From the NCBI GenBank assembly GCA_020431945.1, contig JAGQHH010000137.1, positions 1 to 34,271 of the forward strand: 34,271 bases of DNA, given 5' to 3'. Positions 14,764-23,396 of this stretch are shown piece by piece; within the stretch, counting starts at the first letter, position 1, and each line of letters starts with the position of its first letter. Position numbers and translations under genes: made by a program. The DNA comes from Cyanobacteria bacterium HKST-UBA02 (lineage in GTDB: Bacteria > Cyanobacteriota > Vampirovibrionia > Obscuribacterales > Obscuribacteraceae). A model generated the notes under the pieces. It did no database searches. It had not been told where the DNA came from and saw nothing but the letters and a program-made list of their open reading frames with translations.

Positions 14764-15054
14764 GTGGAAGGACTTGACAGTGACAGTCTAAAATTCTTGC
14801 AAGGACTTTGTTTTCAGATGTCCGGAATGGAACCTTGGACGGATCCGCTGTCAGAAGATTTTGGTATCAGATACGGTATTAAAAGCGTAGTTAAAACCAA
14901 AGAGTCTTTGGTAGCTCGGAATATTATTGAAGAGAACTACCGTTTCATTGACCCTAGTCTCAGACATCGAATTGACGTGCTCTGCTATCCGCCGTTGGGC
15001 TTACCGCCTTTGAAATGGCGATTATTTCCCAGGGTAGAGCAGGCACCGATATAG
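14764..15054 (+). CDS. Hypothetical protein in the AbrB-like operon
   Basis: The start is a GTG at 14764 with AGAGGT seven bases upstream, placing the frame 5 bp after the AbrB-like gene and making an operon likely. The 96-residue product is not recognised. It has a short helical N-terminus, a basic middle (GIKSVVKTKESLVARNI) and a proline-rich end (YPPLGLPPLKWRLF). It could be a second antitoxin component, a toxin, or unrelated; the sequence does not decide. Confidence 0.6.
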   Translation: MEGLDSDSLKFLQGLCFQMSGMEPWTDPLSEDFGIRYGIKSVVKTKESLVARNIIEENYRFIDPSLRHRIDVLCYPPLGLPPLKWRLFPRVEQAPI

Positions 15055-15075
15055 CGAAATAGACTGTAGATGAAA

Positions 15076-15126
15076 GATCGAGCTGCCAGCTCGGTCTTTT
15101 ATTCTGGTTGGCTCACTTAGCCAACC
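15076..15126 (+). terminator. Terminator and second palindrome before the TIR gene
   Basis: GATCGAGCT/AGCTCGGTC (15076-15084 / 15088-15096, one mismatch) followed by TTTTATT is an intrinsic terminator for the AbrB-like operon. A perfect GGTTGGCT/AGCCAACC palindrome with a 5-base spacer (15106-15113 / 15119-15126) follows and may be an operator of the TIR gene. Confidence 0.75.
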
Positions 15127-15224
15127 AAATCTTACTCAGCATAAATAATTGCTGGCGATTTAACGAATCTTGAGTTATTCGCAAATAGAATTGTTCAGCT
15201 ACCAAGAGCGTTCAGGATCAGAAA

Positions 15225-16112
15225 ATGCCGAGAAAGACTAGTAAAAGTTTTGAAGCACCAAAAGAGAACAAGATATTCGGATCTATTGAAGAAATAGAAA
15301 GAGCCAGAAAGAGGTTGGTGCGAAGAGTTTCTGAAGTAAAGGCTCTCGCAGACTCGGATCCCATGGATAAGAATGATATTCGTGCTGTTGAGAGCAAAGT
15401 GATTGATTCGCTAAGAGAGACATATGGAGCCGATTCTGCGGAATTCGATAGACTGCAGCATTTTCAAATTTGGGATGGTGGTTTGTATCTGAGCATGGAT
15501 GACGGATACAAGCAGGAATGTTATAGAAAGGGAGTTCCAGCGGCAATTCGGAAACTCGAGGCTCTCATAGAAGCTTTAGATGAGAGGAAGGAAGAAATGG
15601 AAGAAAATGACAGGCGACCTTTCTTTGTTAAACAGGAGAGTTCACTGTTAAAGGAGCCTGTCAGCAAAAAGGTCTTTGTGGTGCATGGTCGTAATGACGA
15701 GAAGAAAGAAAGCACCGCCAGGCTTATAGAAAAGCTGGGACTAGAAGCCATTATTTTGCATGAAAGGGATGACATGGGAGACACCATAATTGAAAAGCTC
15801 GAAAGAGAGGGTGATGTAGGTTTTGCGGTTATCCTTCTTACAGGAGATGATGTTGGCCGGTTGAAGGACGAAGCAAACGACAAGCTAAAAGCCAGAGCAA
15901 GACAGAATGTGGTGATGGAGTTCGGCTATTTTCTTGGCAGGCTTGGGAGGAAAAAGAAAGTCTGTGCTTTGATAGATCCCGAAGTAGAGAAGCCCTCTGA
16001 CATGGCTGGACTAGTCTATAAAACACTGGATACAGGAGGTCGCTGGAAGTTTGACTTGGCAAAAGAGCTGAGAGCAGCTGGCTATCCAGTGGATTTGTCA
16101 CTAGTGGACTAA
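15225..16112 (+). CDS. TIR-like nucleotide-binding effector (CAP12/Pycsar-effector type TIR)
   Basis: Residues 149-290 of this 295-residue protein follow the TIR-like family (PF10137) closely: KVFVVHGRND, IILHERDDMGDTIIEK, VGFAVILLTGDDVG, RARQNVVMEFGYFLGRLGR, VCALIDPEVEKPSDMAGLVY and a final AKELRAAGYPVD. In this family the domain hydrolyses NAD+ during abortive defence; Glu232 in VMEFGYF is my guess for the catalytic acid. Residues 1-145 are helical with charged stretches and no sensor domain I know. No cyclase or SAVED gene is nearby, so the activating signal is unknown. It is its own transcription unit and converges on rep. Confidence 0.88.
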   Translation: MPRKTSKSFEAPKENKIFGSIEEIERARKRLVRRVSEVKALADSDPMDKNDIRAVESKVIDSLRETYGADSAEFDRLQHFQIWDGGLYLSMDDGYKQECYRKGVPAAIRKLEALIEALDERKEEMEENDRRPFFVKQESSLLKEPVSKKVFVVHGRNDEKKESTARLIEKLGLEAIILHERDDMGDTIIEKLEREGDVGFAVILLTGDDVGRLKDEANDKLKARARQNVVMEFGYFLGRLGRKKKVCALIDPEVEKPSDMAGLVYKTLDTGGRWKFDLAKELRAAGYPVDLSLVD

Positions 16113-16125
16113 GTCAGAGAGAAGT

Positions 16126-18057
16126 CTAAGGCGATCGCCCCATCGCCTGCGGGCCATCCTGGAGCCCCACGAGCAATCCTCGAATTCGTGACACCAGCTC
16201 TTGAGCAAATACCTGACACTCATAGTTCGGAGCCCGGCTCAATAGCGTAGCCAGAACAACAAGCACAGTCTTGAGTTCAGAAGCATCGGTCTCAGAATCG
16301 ACGTCATTCACAACCCGGGATAGTTCACCCATGAAAGCATCTTCCGCCCCCTCCAGGGACCCAGCAGCCTCCTCGGATGCGCGCTTTTTATCACGAGCAT
16401 TCCGCATGGATATCTCATAGGCAATCCGCCTGGCTGCCAAGCGCTCCGGCGGCATATCTGCAGTTTGAGTAGTGGCTGGGGGCTTGCTTTCTGGTAAAGC
16501 CGCCCCCTCCACACCGTTATATTCGTCTGGACAGATTGCAAAGAACCCAGAAGCCAGGTCCTCATAGTCTTGCCGCCAGATATCCTGGTGCTTGTAGAGG
16601 GTATCTCGGGCGCATCCGGCTGCTGTCTGGAGCTCGACGGTAGTAAATTGACGGTCCTCTTTCTTGAGAGTCTCCAGGGCCTGCATAATCCGCTTGCGCG
16701 CACCGGATTGCCGATTGGCATTTTCTCTCACCCAGGAGATCGGCCTCTTGTTCGTATACCTGACCGGCTCCTCGCCTCTCCTGTGCTCTGGCAGCCAGTG
16801 AGTAGCCCTCTCCACCTGAGTCATAGCGTCGGCCCGGCCGGCATTCAGTTCTTTGCTCTGGCCGTTGTGATGGATCCGAAGGAACTCTTCGATGGCCCAT
16901 TGTCTTTCCTGCTCATATCCATAGCCCAGGGCCGGCAACTGACGGCTGGGATCCCCGTAGAAGAGGTAATGCCCCAGGGTCTCAATTGCATGGGACCGCT
17001 GGGACGGCCCTGTAAGTCCATTTAGATGATAGAGTCGCCCCTGGTACCAGCTATCGGTAATAATTCCGGGCGGCAATTGCTGGAAGACGGCTCGAACAAA
17101 GTCGACAAACTCTCCTGGCTGTACATCAGGAGTAGTTTTCTTGAACGGCAGGATATTGGAAGCAGCCCTGGAGGCACCAAGGACCTTAGCCTGAGACTTT
17201 GCCGCATCCAACTCCTGGACATGGGTCTTTAGCCTCTGGAAATCAGCAAAGGAGTTGGTATCGGACTCCAGGCTATCGATTATAAGCTCGAGGGCCCGGG
17301 TCGCTGATAGCTCATGCCTCTCGTAATCGACCTCGAGCGTCTTCTTATCCAGCCAAGCAAATCCCTGCTGCAGAGGCAAACGAAGACCGAGTCCCTGCGA
17401 GCCACCTTGCCCAGGATGAGGAAATACCTCCAGCTGTCCTTTACCCACCTGAAAGTCATTGAGAGTAAGAAGCTTCACGAGCTGCCGGCGCAAGTCAGCA
17501 CTGTTGATCGGCTCAGAGAAATAGATATACAGATGCCATCCACCACTATAGCTGGAGCGGTAAAGCGAAGATCGGTCTAGGCCCGCTCGACTTAAGACCT
17601 CCAGGATCTTCGAAAGCGAACCCTGATTGTGATACCGGCTGCCGGCATCGATATCCAGCACCGCAAATCGGCTAGCCTTACCAGCCCTGCAGCCTATAAA
17701 GTAACGACCATGTGCACAGGAAATGGCCTTGAGAATCTCAGTATCAGAAAGCTTCCACTTCTCATTGGCCGAATACCAGGACCCACCGGACAGAGGCCTG
17801 TAGATGTACCCATATCGGTGGAACAGTCCGAGAAACTCAGACACACACTGTTCCCAGCCCTCTGGGAAGAATTGTTTTCGAGCAAATCTAACCGGCACGC
17901 TCGGCAAATCTGAGCGTGCTTTAGCATGTCCGGTAATAACTGTCACCCTCTCTAAAATCGGGATGAGTTGACCTATCCGGACCGTTGGTCTATTCTTGAG
18001 CCACTTCGGGACACTGCAAAAACCCGACGACAATTGAATACGGTCCGCAAGGATCAA
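16126..18057 (-). CDS. Plasmid replication protein with archaeo-eukaryotic primase domain
   Basis: The 643-codon frame opens with TTG at 18057; GTG at 17946 is an alternative start and no ATG precedes the conserved part, so the true N-terminus is open. Primase-polymerase motifs are visible: FAVLDIDAG (Asp135, Asp137), SSYSGGWHLYIYF (Ser-x3-His, residues 171-175) and the third acidic strand LEVFP (Glu210). The GLGLRLPLQ segment is usual for this fold. Beyond residue 240 come helical segments and a likely helix-turn-helix near 455-500 (TTVELQTAAGCARDTLYKHQDIW). No helicase motifs occur. It lies next to a repeat-rich origin, which supports a replication-initiator role with the host helicase. Confidence 0.85.
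   Translation of the reverse strand: MILADRIQLSSGFCSVPKWLKNRPTVRIGQLIPILERVTVITGHAKARSDLPSVPVRFARKQFFPEGWEQCVSEFLGLFHRYGYIYRPLSGGSWYSANEKWKLSDTEILKAISCAHGRYFIGCRAGKASRFAVLDIDAGSRYHNQGSLSKILEVLSRAGLDRSSLYRSSYSGGWHLYIYFSEPINSADLRRQLVKLLTLNDFQVGKGQLEVFPHPGQGGSQGLGLRLPLQQGFAWLDKKTLEVDYERHELSATRALELIIDSLESDTNSFADFQRLKTHVQELDAAKSQAKVLGASRAASNILPFKKTTPDVQPGEFVDFVRAVFQQLPPGIITDSWYQGRLYHLNGLTGPSQRSHAIETLGHYLFYGDPSRQLPALGYGYEQERQWAIEEFLRIHHNGQSKELNAGRADAMTQVERATHWLPEHRRGEEPVRYTNKRPISWVRENANRQSGARKRIMQALETLKKEDRQFTTVELQTAAGCARDTLYKHQDIWRQDYEDLASGFFAICPDEYNGVEGAALPESKPPATTQTADMPPERLAARRIAYEISMRNARDKKRASEEAAGSLEGAEDAFMGELSRVVNDVDSETDASELKTVLVVLATLLSRAPNYECQVFAQELVSRIRGLLVGLQDGPQAMGRSP
17968..17996 (+). 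promoter_or_regulatory. Predicted promoter of an antisense RNA over the rep leader
   Basis: TTGACC (17968-17973) and TATTCT (17991-17996) are exactly 17 bp apart on the + strand, opposite rep. The spacer contains ATCCGGAC (17975-17982), a one-mismatch copy of the origin repeat, so the initiator could control this promoter. Confidence 0.5.
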
Positions 18058-18089
18058 GAAAACATCGCTCTAGCTGGCGATGTTTTTTT
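18003..18089 (+). ncRNA. Candidate antisense (countertranscribed) RNA
   Basis: A transcript from the promoter at 17968-17996 would start near 18003 and end at the intrinsic terminator at 18059-18089, giving about 85 nt fully antisense to the rep 5' region. Countertranscribed RNAs of this size and position set copy number in many plasmids. No reading frame is needed to explain the terminator otherwise, because no + strand gene ends there. Confidence 0.5.
18059..18089 (+). terminator. Intrinsic terminator upstream of rep, + strand
   Basis: AAAACATCGC/GCGATGTTTT arms (18059-18068 / 18077-18086) with an 8-base loop run into seven T residues (18083-18089). It points against rep and fits the end of an antisense RNA. 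Confidence 0.8.
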
Positions 18090-18254
18090 ATCGAGAATTT
18101 GGCAGACTTAGTCCTTTCCAGGAAGCCATTGCTTCAGAGAGATCGGGCGATAGCCAGTGCATATATCACAGTGGACCATCTATTGACAGGTACTATAGGT
18201 GGTGCTGTGTGGCAGATCAAGCCTTGGCAATTGTTGAAATGGGAATACAGACAG

Positions 18255-18922
18255 GTCCGGACTCGATCTTTTGATCCGGACGCGAGAAAAGAATAAGGCT
18301 ATAAGCCATTTTCAGGTAAAGTTATTCAATGGAGGCAGGGCCAGGCAGGACCTCGTGCGGACAGCGTCCGGACGCATCGACTGACAAATAAAAAGGACCG
18401 TCCGGACATCAAGCCAGTGGAACCGGGTACAGGAGGAGGGGACCGGACGGAATTTAGCAGCGTCCGGACGGTGCTCGGAGGTGCCGTATATTCAAGATTT
18501 CCAGCAGCATTCATCTTGAAGCGACAGGCAGAAATCTATGTCAAAAGAAGGGATTCCGTTGCGGTTATCGGACAAAAAGATTCAAGCGTCCGGACATGCG
18601 CGGAAATGTCCGGACGGGACAGGATTAGACGTCCGGACAGATCCGCAGGGTGCGGACAGGTGTCCGGATCGAAGGACAATTTGCTTTTAGGTTCCCAAAA
18701 CACAGGAGCTTTGTAGCCTGGTGTAGTCCGGACAAAGCCTTTTTATCTTATATAAGAGAGTTCAATTTTGAGTAGAAAGTTTTTCCAGGGCAGACCGACT
18801 GGAATCTTCCGTCCGCCTCATTTATTGATGGAAATAAATGTCCGGACGGACCGGACATGATTCGGACGAAGTTACCAAATACGGGAAATAGCCGGATTCT
18901 TCAGAGGTCCGAATGTCCGGAC
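18255..18922. other. oriV: Origin of replication: array of GTCCGGAC palindromes
   Basis: The palindrome GTCCGGAC occurs exactly at 18255, 18366, 18400, 18462, 18588, 18608, 18631, 18726, 18840 and 18915 (first base given). One-mismatch copies start at 18274, 18355, 18441, 18650, 18662 and 18849, and one inside the rep leader at 17975. About 0.01 exact copy would be expected by chance in 670 bp. The gene-free array lies between rep and the KfrA-like gene, as iterons do. A patch rich in A/T (18739-18785, TTTTTATCTTATATAAG and following) could be the melting site. Spacing is irregular (19-126 bp), unlike classic 20-22 bp iterons, and each unit is itself symmetrical. Confidence 0.8.
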
Positions 18923-19016
18923 GATATCAATTGCATAGCCTTGCGGGCACCGTAGTTGGTATTTATAATTCGATGTGTCATTAAGTGTCAATAAATCCAT
19001 CTTCCGGAGAATTCCT

Positions 19017-19877
19017 TTGCCTCGATACTTGAGTGTAGAAGAAGCAGCAGCCGCATTGAAGACCACTGACCGCACGGTCAGACGAATGCTGAACGACGGG
19101 CGACTAGCTGGAAGTCAGACCGAGGACAAAGGAAAGATGGTCTGGCGCGTAAATGCGACAAAGGAGCTACTAGAGCAGCTCGAAAAACTCGAGCAGGTTC
19201 ATGATCAGTCGTTATTCTCGGCTGAAGTAGTAGGGTCAGCAACCGATGTTACCGAGGAAGATAAACCTAAAGAAGAAGCCGAACCAGGATTTTCCCAGAA
19301 CGATCAAGGATCATCGAAGGAAGATCTAAGCCCAGCAGCAGAATCATTCTGGAGCTTCATGGAAGAGAAGATCCTTACTAAGCTCCAGGAAAAGGATCAG
19401 GCAATCGGAATGCTGCTCAAGGTGATAGAAGAGAAGGATCTTCAATTGAAATTGCTTCCGGATCTTGAGAAACAGGCAAAGGCAGCAGAAGAAGAGAAGA
19501 AAAAAGCGGAGGCCAAAGAGCAAGAAGCTATAAAAGAGCGGGCAAAAAGCGAAGCTGAGCGAGAGCGGGCTGAAAGACTAGCTCGGGAAGTCGAGGAAGA
19601 ACGCCTGCGAGCGAAGGAAGAGAAGAAGAACGTTGAACTCAAAGAGCTAGAGATTCAGGCGCTCAAAAAGCAAGTAGACGTTATGTCTGACCTCAAACAG
19701 TCAACCGAAGCGAGCAGATTAGCAGCAAAGGAAGAACTTGAGCGGATCAAAGCAGAGAAGGAAGAAAAAGAGCGAGCCGTCCAGGAGGAAGTGAAGGCCT
19801 TAGCGAGGAAGCTTGAGGAGCTTCAACGCCCCTGGTACAAGAAATGGTTTACATGGCGACAGGTCGAAGAGGAATAG
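19017..19877 (+). CDS. KfrA-like protein: HTH head with long coiled coil
   Basis: TTG at 19017 is preferred, with GGAGA six bases upstream; the frame extends to a GTG at 18975. The product (286 residues from TTG) starts PRYLSVEEAAAALKTTDRTVRRMLNDGRL, an excisionase/MerR-type winged helix for DNA binding. A linker follows, then about 150 residues of almost unbroken Glu/Lys/Ala heptads (EEEKKKAEAKEQEAIKERAK and on) forming a long coiled coil, and finally an aromatic-basic tip (RPWYKKWFTW). A DNA-binding head plus coiled-coil tail next to the origin is the plan of KfrA-type plasmid stability proteins. Homology to KfrA is not shown, only architecture. It likely binds the adjacent repeats. Confidence 0.8.
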   Translation: MPRYLSVEEAAAALKTTDRTVRRMLNDGRLAGSQTEDKGKMVWRVNATKELLEQLEKLEQVHDQSLFSAEVVGSATDVTEEDKPKEEAEPGFSQNDQGSSKEDLSPAAESFWSFMEEKILTKLQEKDQAIGMLLKVIEEKDLQLKLLPDLEKQAKAAEEEKKKAEAKEQEAIKERAKSEAERERAERLAREVEEERLRAKEEKKNVELKELEIQALKKQVDVMSDLKQSTEASRLAAKEELERIKAEKEEKERAVQEEVKALARKLEELQRPWYKKWFTWRQVEEE

Positions 19878-20078
19878 CCTGTCAGTGATTCGCATCAATG
19901 CTTCCCAATGTGGCCGGCAGAAAACTGCTCAGAAGTTATGAGAAATCACTGGTGATCGGGAGATATAATATTCTAGGCTATTGGTGGTGTCGCTATAGTT
20001 TCAGAATAGACGAGACTGGTCAGGCCCAAGCTTTCTATGGGTGAGTCGAGTCTGCATCGTGCCACAGAGGCGGACAGC

Positions 20079-23000
20079 CTATTTGTCCGGGGGCAAGACA
20101 GTTCGCTTTCCACTACCCGTTGGAGTGATTTTATTGGTACGCATCCAGTCTAGAGCTTTCTGCAGCCGTTCTTTGGCAAATTTCTTCTTCTGTGGATGCC
20201 AACGTAAGAATTCGTCAATGATTCTCTTGTCGGTTAGGACTTTGTTCTCTAAAATGAGGTCGTTCCAAGAAGCATAGAGCGTAGCGACGATCTCCGCCTG
20301 TGTCGTGTTCATTGGGGCCATGAGATTGATGATTCGGCGGATTTCTTTCAGGTGATCAGCATACAATTCTTCAGCCCGATTGACTAGTTTTTTCAAGTTC
20401 TTGCCGGGCTTATAGCGAACAAACTTGTCCTGAGTTTCAGGTTCAAAATAGTCATGGCGGATCCCCAAAGCTTGAATACCAATTTCCGGGTTATATAAAC
20501 AGCGTGCATCGAGTGGACCTGCCGCTGCACGCATGTACTCAGTCTCTAGATTCAATTTGAGACCGACATCTGCAAGGTAAATCAATTTCTCTAACTTTGT
20601 TATTCCAAAATTCTTATCTGCATGGAGCTGGTCGATGAGAAGCCCGGCAAGCGCAATACGCCTTTCGAGAGTCTTGTCGAACTTCCGTCTCACTTCAAAC
20701 TCTTTTGTGGCTTGAGCCGGCTCTCCAAAGTAATCAAGTCCATCTGCGTCAGCAAGGAATGTCTTGAACTCCCGCTTAGTTTCATTTAGTAGGACCGCCA
20801 TTTGTTGAAGTTTTTCAATCAGGGGTTGATTGCCTGTCTCGTCCGCGAAGTGCTTAATCTGTACGAGTCCTGCATCGAACATCAGCTTTTGACTGTCGAT
20901 AAGGTAGGGGCGCTCATAGTCGATGTCGATTTCAACCTTACCCTTCAATTCTTGGTGCCAAAGATGGAAGACATCATCAGTGGAGTCGATAAGCTTCATA
21001 ATTAGGGCATTTGAGGACATGTTTTTGAACAAAGGTCGTAACTCCTTGTTCCAAAATGATTCTTTAACTAAAGGCGTCATCGGATTGCCAACCTTTACCT
21101 CCGGAGCATCGGGCACGGGGTTTCCGGCAGGAAAGACTATGCTCAAGCACTGATTATCAGCGTAAGAAATTGCTGCACAGTATTGTAGCGCCTTGTTTAA
21201 TTTGGCTCCGGTTGCTTCAAGAGGCCACATCGAGCTGTTGTCCAACCAGCACGGGTAACGACAGCTGGCGAGTGTTCTTGCAATACCGAACCAAAGGAAA
21301 AAGGGGATACCATCCGCGAGAGTCTTAGCCTTGTATGAGCGCTCATTGAAAGGGCCAGAAGTCATCTGGCAAGCCCTAACCTGCTGAAAGGTCGAGTGCA
21401 AAGTAAACCATGGAAAATTTCCAAGCTCTCCCTTCACGTTACGACAAGGTGTCAGATTATCCATGAAGCCGATAATGGTACCGGTCGACTCTCCATAGCT
21501 CTTTTTGTTGTTTCGGCGAGGATCGCCGGTTGGCAGCCCACCTGCCGTGGTTCTGTCTGTCTCATCCTTGCGACGCCCGCGTTTGAAATCCAGCTGTGGC
21601 TGACCGCACCATTCCTTAAGGGATTGTCTTTTGAGACCGAAGGCGACGTCACTGGTTTGTTCGTTTTCCATAATTGCGGCACAGGAATCGTCGACAGACT
21701 GTTGATCATCCCAATCAATGGCACTTAAATCTTTCTTTCGCAGCCAGGTAAGGTCCGTGAGTCTAAGCGCCGATTCTGTGTTCAATGCCGCTTCCTTACC
21801 TTCGTATGACCAGATGGTAAAAGCAACCGGGAACTCAGCTTTTACTTTAAAGAATTCCTTGGAATTGACGAGAAAGCCTCGTTCGAAATTGAATACTGAT
21901 CGCATTTGCCGGCGAATATGCTGAAAGTCTTCACGTTGAGTCAACCAGGTTGATTTCGTAAACAGCAACAGAATTGACTTTTCAGGAAAACCACTGTCTT
22001 TAGCTTCATCACATATCAGTTTCATTTGTGCTAAAAAGCAGGTATATCGCTGATTTAAGCCTTCATTGCCTACGAGCTGTAGTATTGAAGGATGAATGGG
22101 ATATTTGATCGCATCGGCGGCCTTATCATCATCGTTTCGGTAGGGTGGGTTGCAGAGGAATGCAATCGGTTTATCAGGCTTTTGATCTTTTTCTGCCAAT
22201 GCTGTTTTAAGAATTTCCAAATAGTCTGTCGCGGATCGATCTAGAAAGTTGAGCCCCTCTTGAGTTTCTGTTTTTGGAACAACCGTGAACTTGTTGTTGT
22301 GCCAGGAATCTGCCTTCATGCGCTTTTCGACCGCATAGAGTAGCTCAGGTTCAATTTCGCTAACAACTTTATGTCTCAACTCAAGAGGCGAACGCCAGTT
22401 AGTAACGAGGTTTCCGCTACCACACGCCGGATCGATTACGAGGTAATTCTTGCCTAGGTTCGGAAGGCGCTGCTTTACGAACCACATCGCAAGCCGCGAC
22501 AAATCTAGGTCTGTAAAGTAGATGCCATGTTTGATCCGAAACTCGCTATCGACTTTATCTATCGCCAGATCAAAGTGTTCAAAGAATGGATCGGTATTTT
22601 GTTGTGCCTTCGGAGCCAGCATGTGGTCCTCAACAAATGCCTTGAAGTCAGCTCGCCTATTTGGAATTAGGTCTGTGATTTCCGTTCCTGCAAAGGTAGC
22701 CTTTGTCGAAATGCGTTGACTGAGAGCAACTGTTGATAGTTCGTCCCAGCGTTCGTGAATCATTGCGTAAAAGGCTCTGACCGTCTTGATGGGTTGGTCC
22801 TTGTCGAAGAACTCCTTCATAATGTCGAGCTTGTCGAGGAAATTTCTGATCGTGATTACTTGCCTGACCTTTTTGCCTTGCTTCAAAGACGTTTCGAAAT
22901 TGTCGATGAGGGCTGCTACAGCATTTGTGTTCGATTGAAATATTGGCCACATCAATTCTTCGTGATACCAGGTCGCAAGTTTCAAAATTTGCGTCTTTTG

Positions 23001-23396
23001 ATTCTTGTACTTCGAAGCAAGTTGCTTGCCGATTGTATTGGGTGCCTTGCCAAAGTGTTCAAGGACATCTTTTCGGATTTCAGCTGGAATTTCGTCGACA
23101 CGCCAGAATGCTAAAAATCGGCTGCATGCAACAACCACAATGGAAAACGCCAAGTCTTTGTTTTGATACGCGAGTGCTTGAAAGAATGCTTGATACCAGT
23201 CATCACTCTTGCCCTTGAGTTCGAGGACAAAATGCCCAGGTACATAACCATCTGCTCCACCAGCATCGCTTTGGCGCTTGAAGGTGGATTTAAACAGGTG
23301 CCGGAAATAACCGAGAGCTAGGTCCTCATTTCGCTCTGATTTCTGGTTGAGGTATTCAAGTAGGTTAGCGACATGTGGTCGGAGTTTTTCGGACAT
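20079..23396 (-). CDS. Single-chain restriction-modification enzyme (type IIG-like)
   Basis: The ATG at 23396 is preferred, with AAAGGTG about ten bases upstream; a GTG lies at 23417. In the 1105-residue product the N-terminus carries a nuclease-like D-x9-E-x-K motif (Asp49, Glu59-Leu-Lys61 in VLELKGK). A helical region follows, then an N6-adenine methyltransferase core: motif I DPACGSGN at 322-329 and motif IV NPPY at 416-419. The middle and C-terminal parts should choose the DNA target. Near residue 930 a KLEKLIYLADVG...RAAAGPLD segment recalls modules at the ends of type I/IIG specificity parts and Panacea/SocA-like domains. One gene thus encodes cutting, methylation and recognition. It stands alone, with about 730 non-coding bp upstream. 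Confidence 0.85.
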   Translation of the reverse strand: MSEKLRPHVANLLEYLNQKSERNEDLALGYFRHLFKSTFKRQSDAGGADGYVPGHFVLELKGKSDDWYQAFFQALAYQNKDLAFSIVVVACSRFLAFWRVDEIPAEIRKDVLEHFGKAPNTIGKQLASKYKNQKTQILKLATWYHEELMWPIFQSNTNAVAALIDNFETSLKQGKKVRQVITIRNFLDKLDIMKEFFDKDQPIKTVRAFYAMIHERWDELSTVALSQRISTKATFAGTEITDLIPNRRADFKAFVEDHMLAPKAQQNTDPFFEHFDLAIDKVDSEFRIKHGIYFTDLDLSRLAMWFVKQRLPNLGKNYLVIDPACGSGNLVTNWRSPLELRHKVVSEIEPELLYAVEKRMKADSWHNNKFTVVPKTETQEGLNFLDRSATDYLEILKTALAEKDQKPDKPIAFLCNPPYRNDDDKAADAIKYPIHPSILQLVGNEGLNQRYTCFLAQMKLICDEAKDSGFPEKSILLLFTKSTWLTQREDFQHIRRQMRSVFNFERGFLVNSKEFFKVKAEFPVAFTIWSYEGKEAALNTESALRLTDLTWLRKKDLSAIDWDDQQSVDDSCAAIMENEQTSDVAFGLKRQSLKEWCGQPQLDFKRGRRKDETDRTTAGGLPTGDPRRNNKKSYGESTGTIIGFMDNLTPCRNVKGELGNFPWFTLHSTFQQVRACQMTSGPFNERSYKAKTLADGIPFFLWFGIARTLASCRYPCWLDNSSMWPLEATGAKLNKALQYCAAISYADNQCLSIVFPAGNPVPDAPEVKVGNPMTPLVKESFWNKELRPLFKNMSSNALIMKLIDSTDDVFHLWHQELKGKVEIDIDYERPYLIDSQKLMFDAGLVQIKHFADETGNQPLIEKLQQMAVLLNETKREFKTFLADADGLDYFGEPAQATKEFEVRRKFDKTLERRIALAGLLIDQLHADKNFGITKLEKLIYLADVGLKLNLETEYMRAAAGPLDARCLYNPEIGIQALGIRHDYFEPETQDKFVRYKPGKNLKKLVNRAEELYADHLKEIRRIINLMAPMNTTQAEIVATLYASWNDLILENKVLTDKRIIDEFLRWHPQKKKFAKERLQKALDWMRTNKITPTGSGKRTVLPPDK

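Noticed and set aside
18417..18716. 99-codon + strand frame within the origin
   Set aside because: It runs through the GTCCGGAC array, has no ribosome site and no protein-like pattern.
18255..18922. CRISPR array
   Set aside because: The repeated unit is only 8 bp and palindromic, spacing is irregular, and no cas gene is present.
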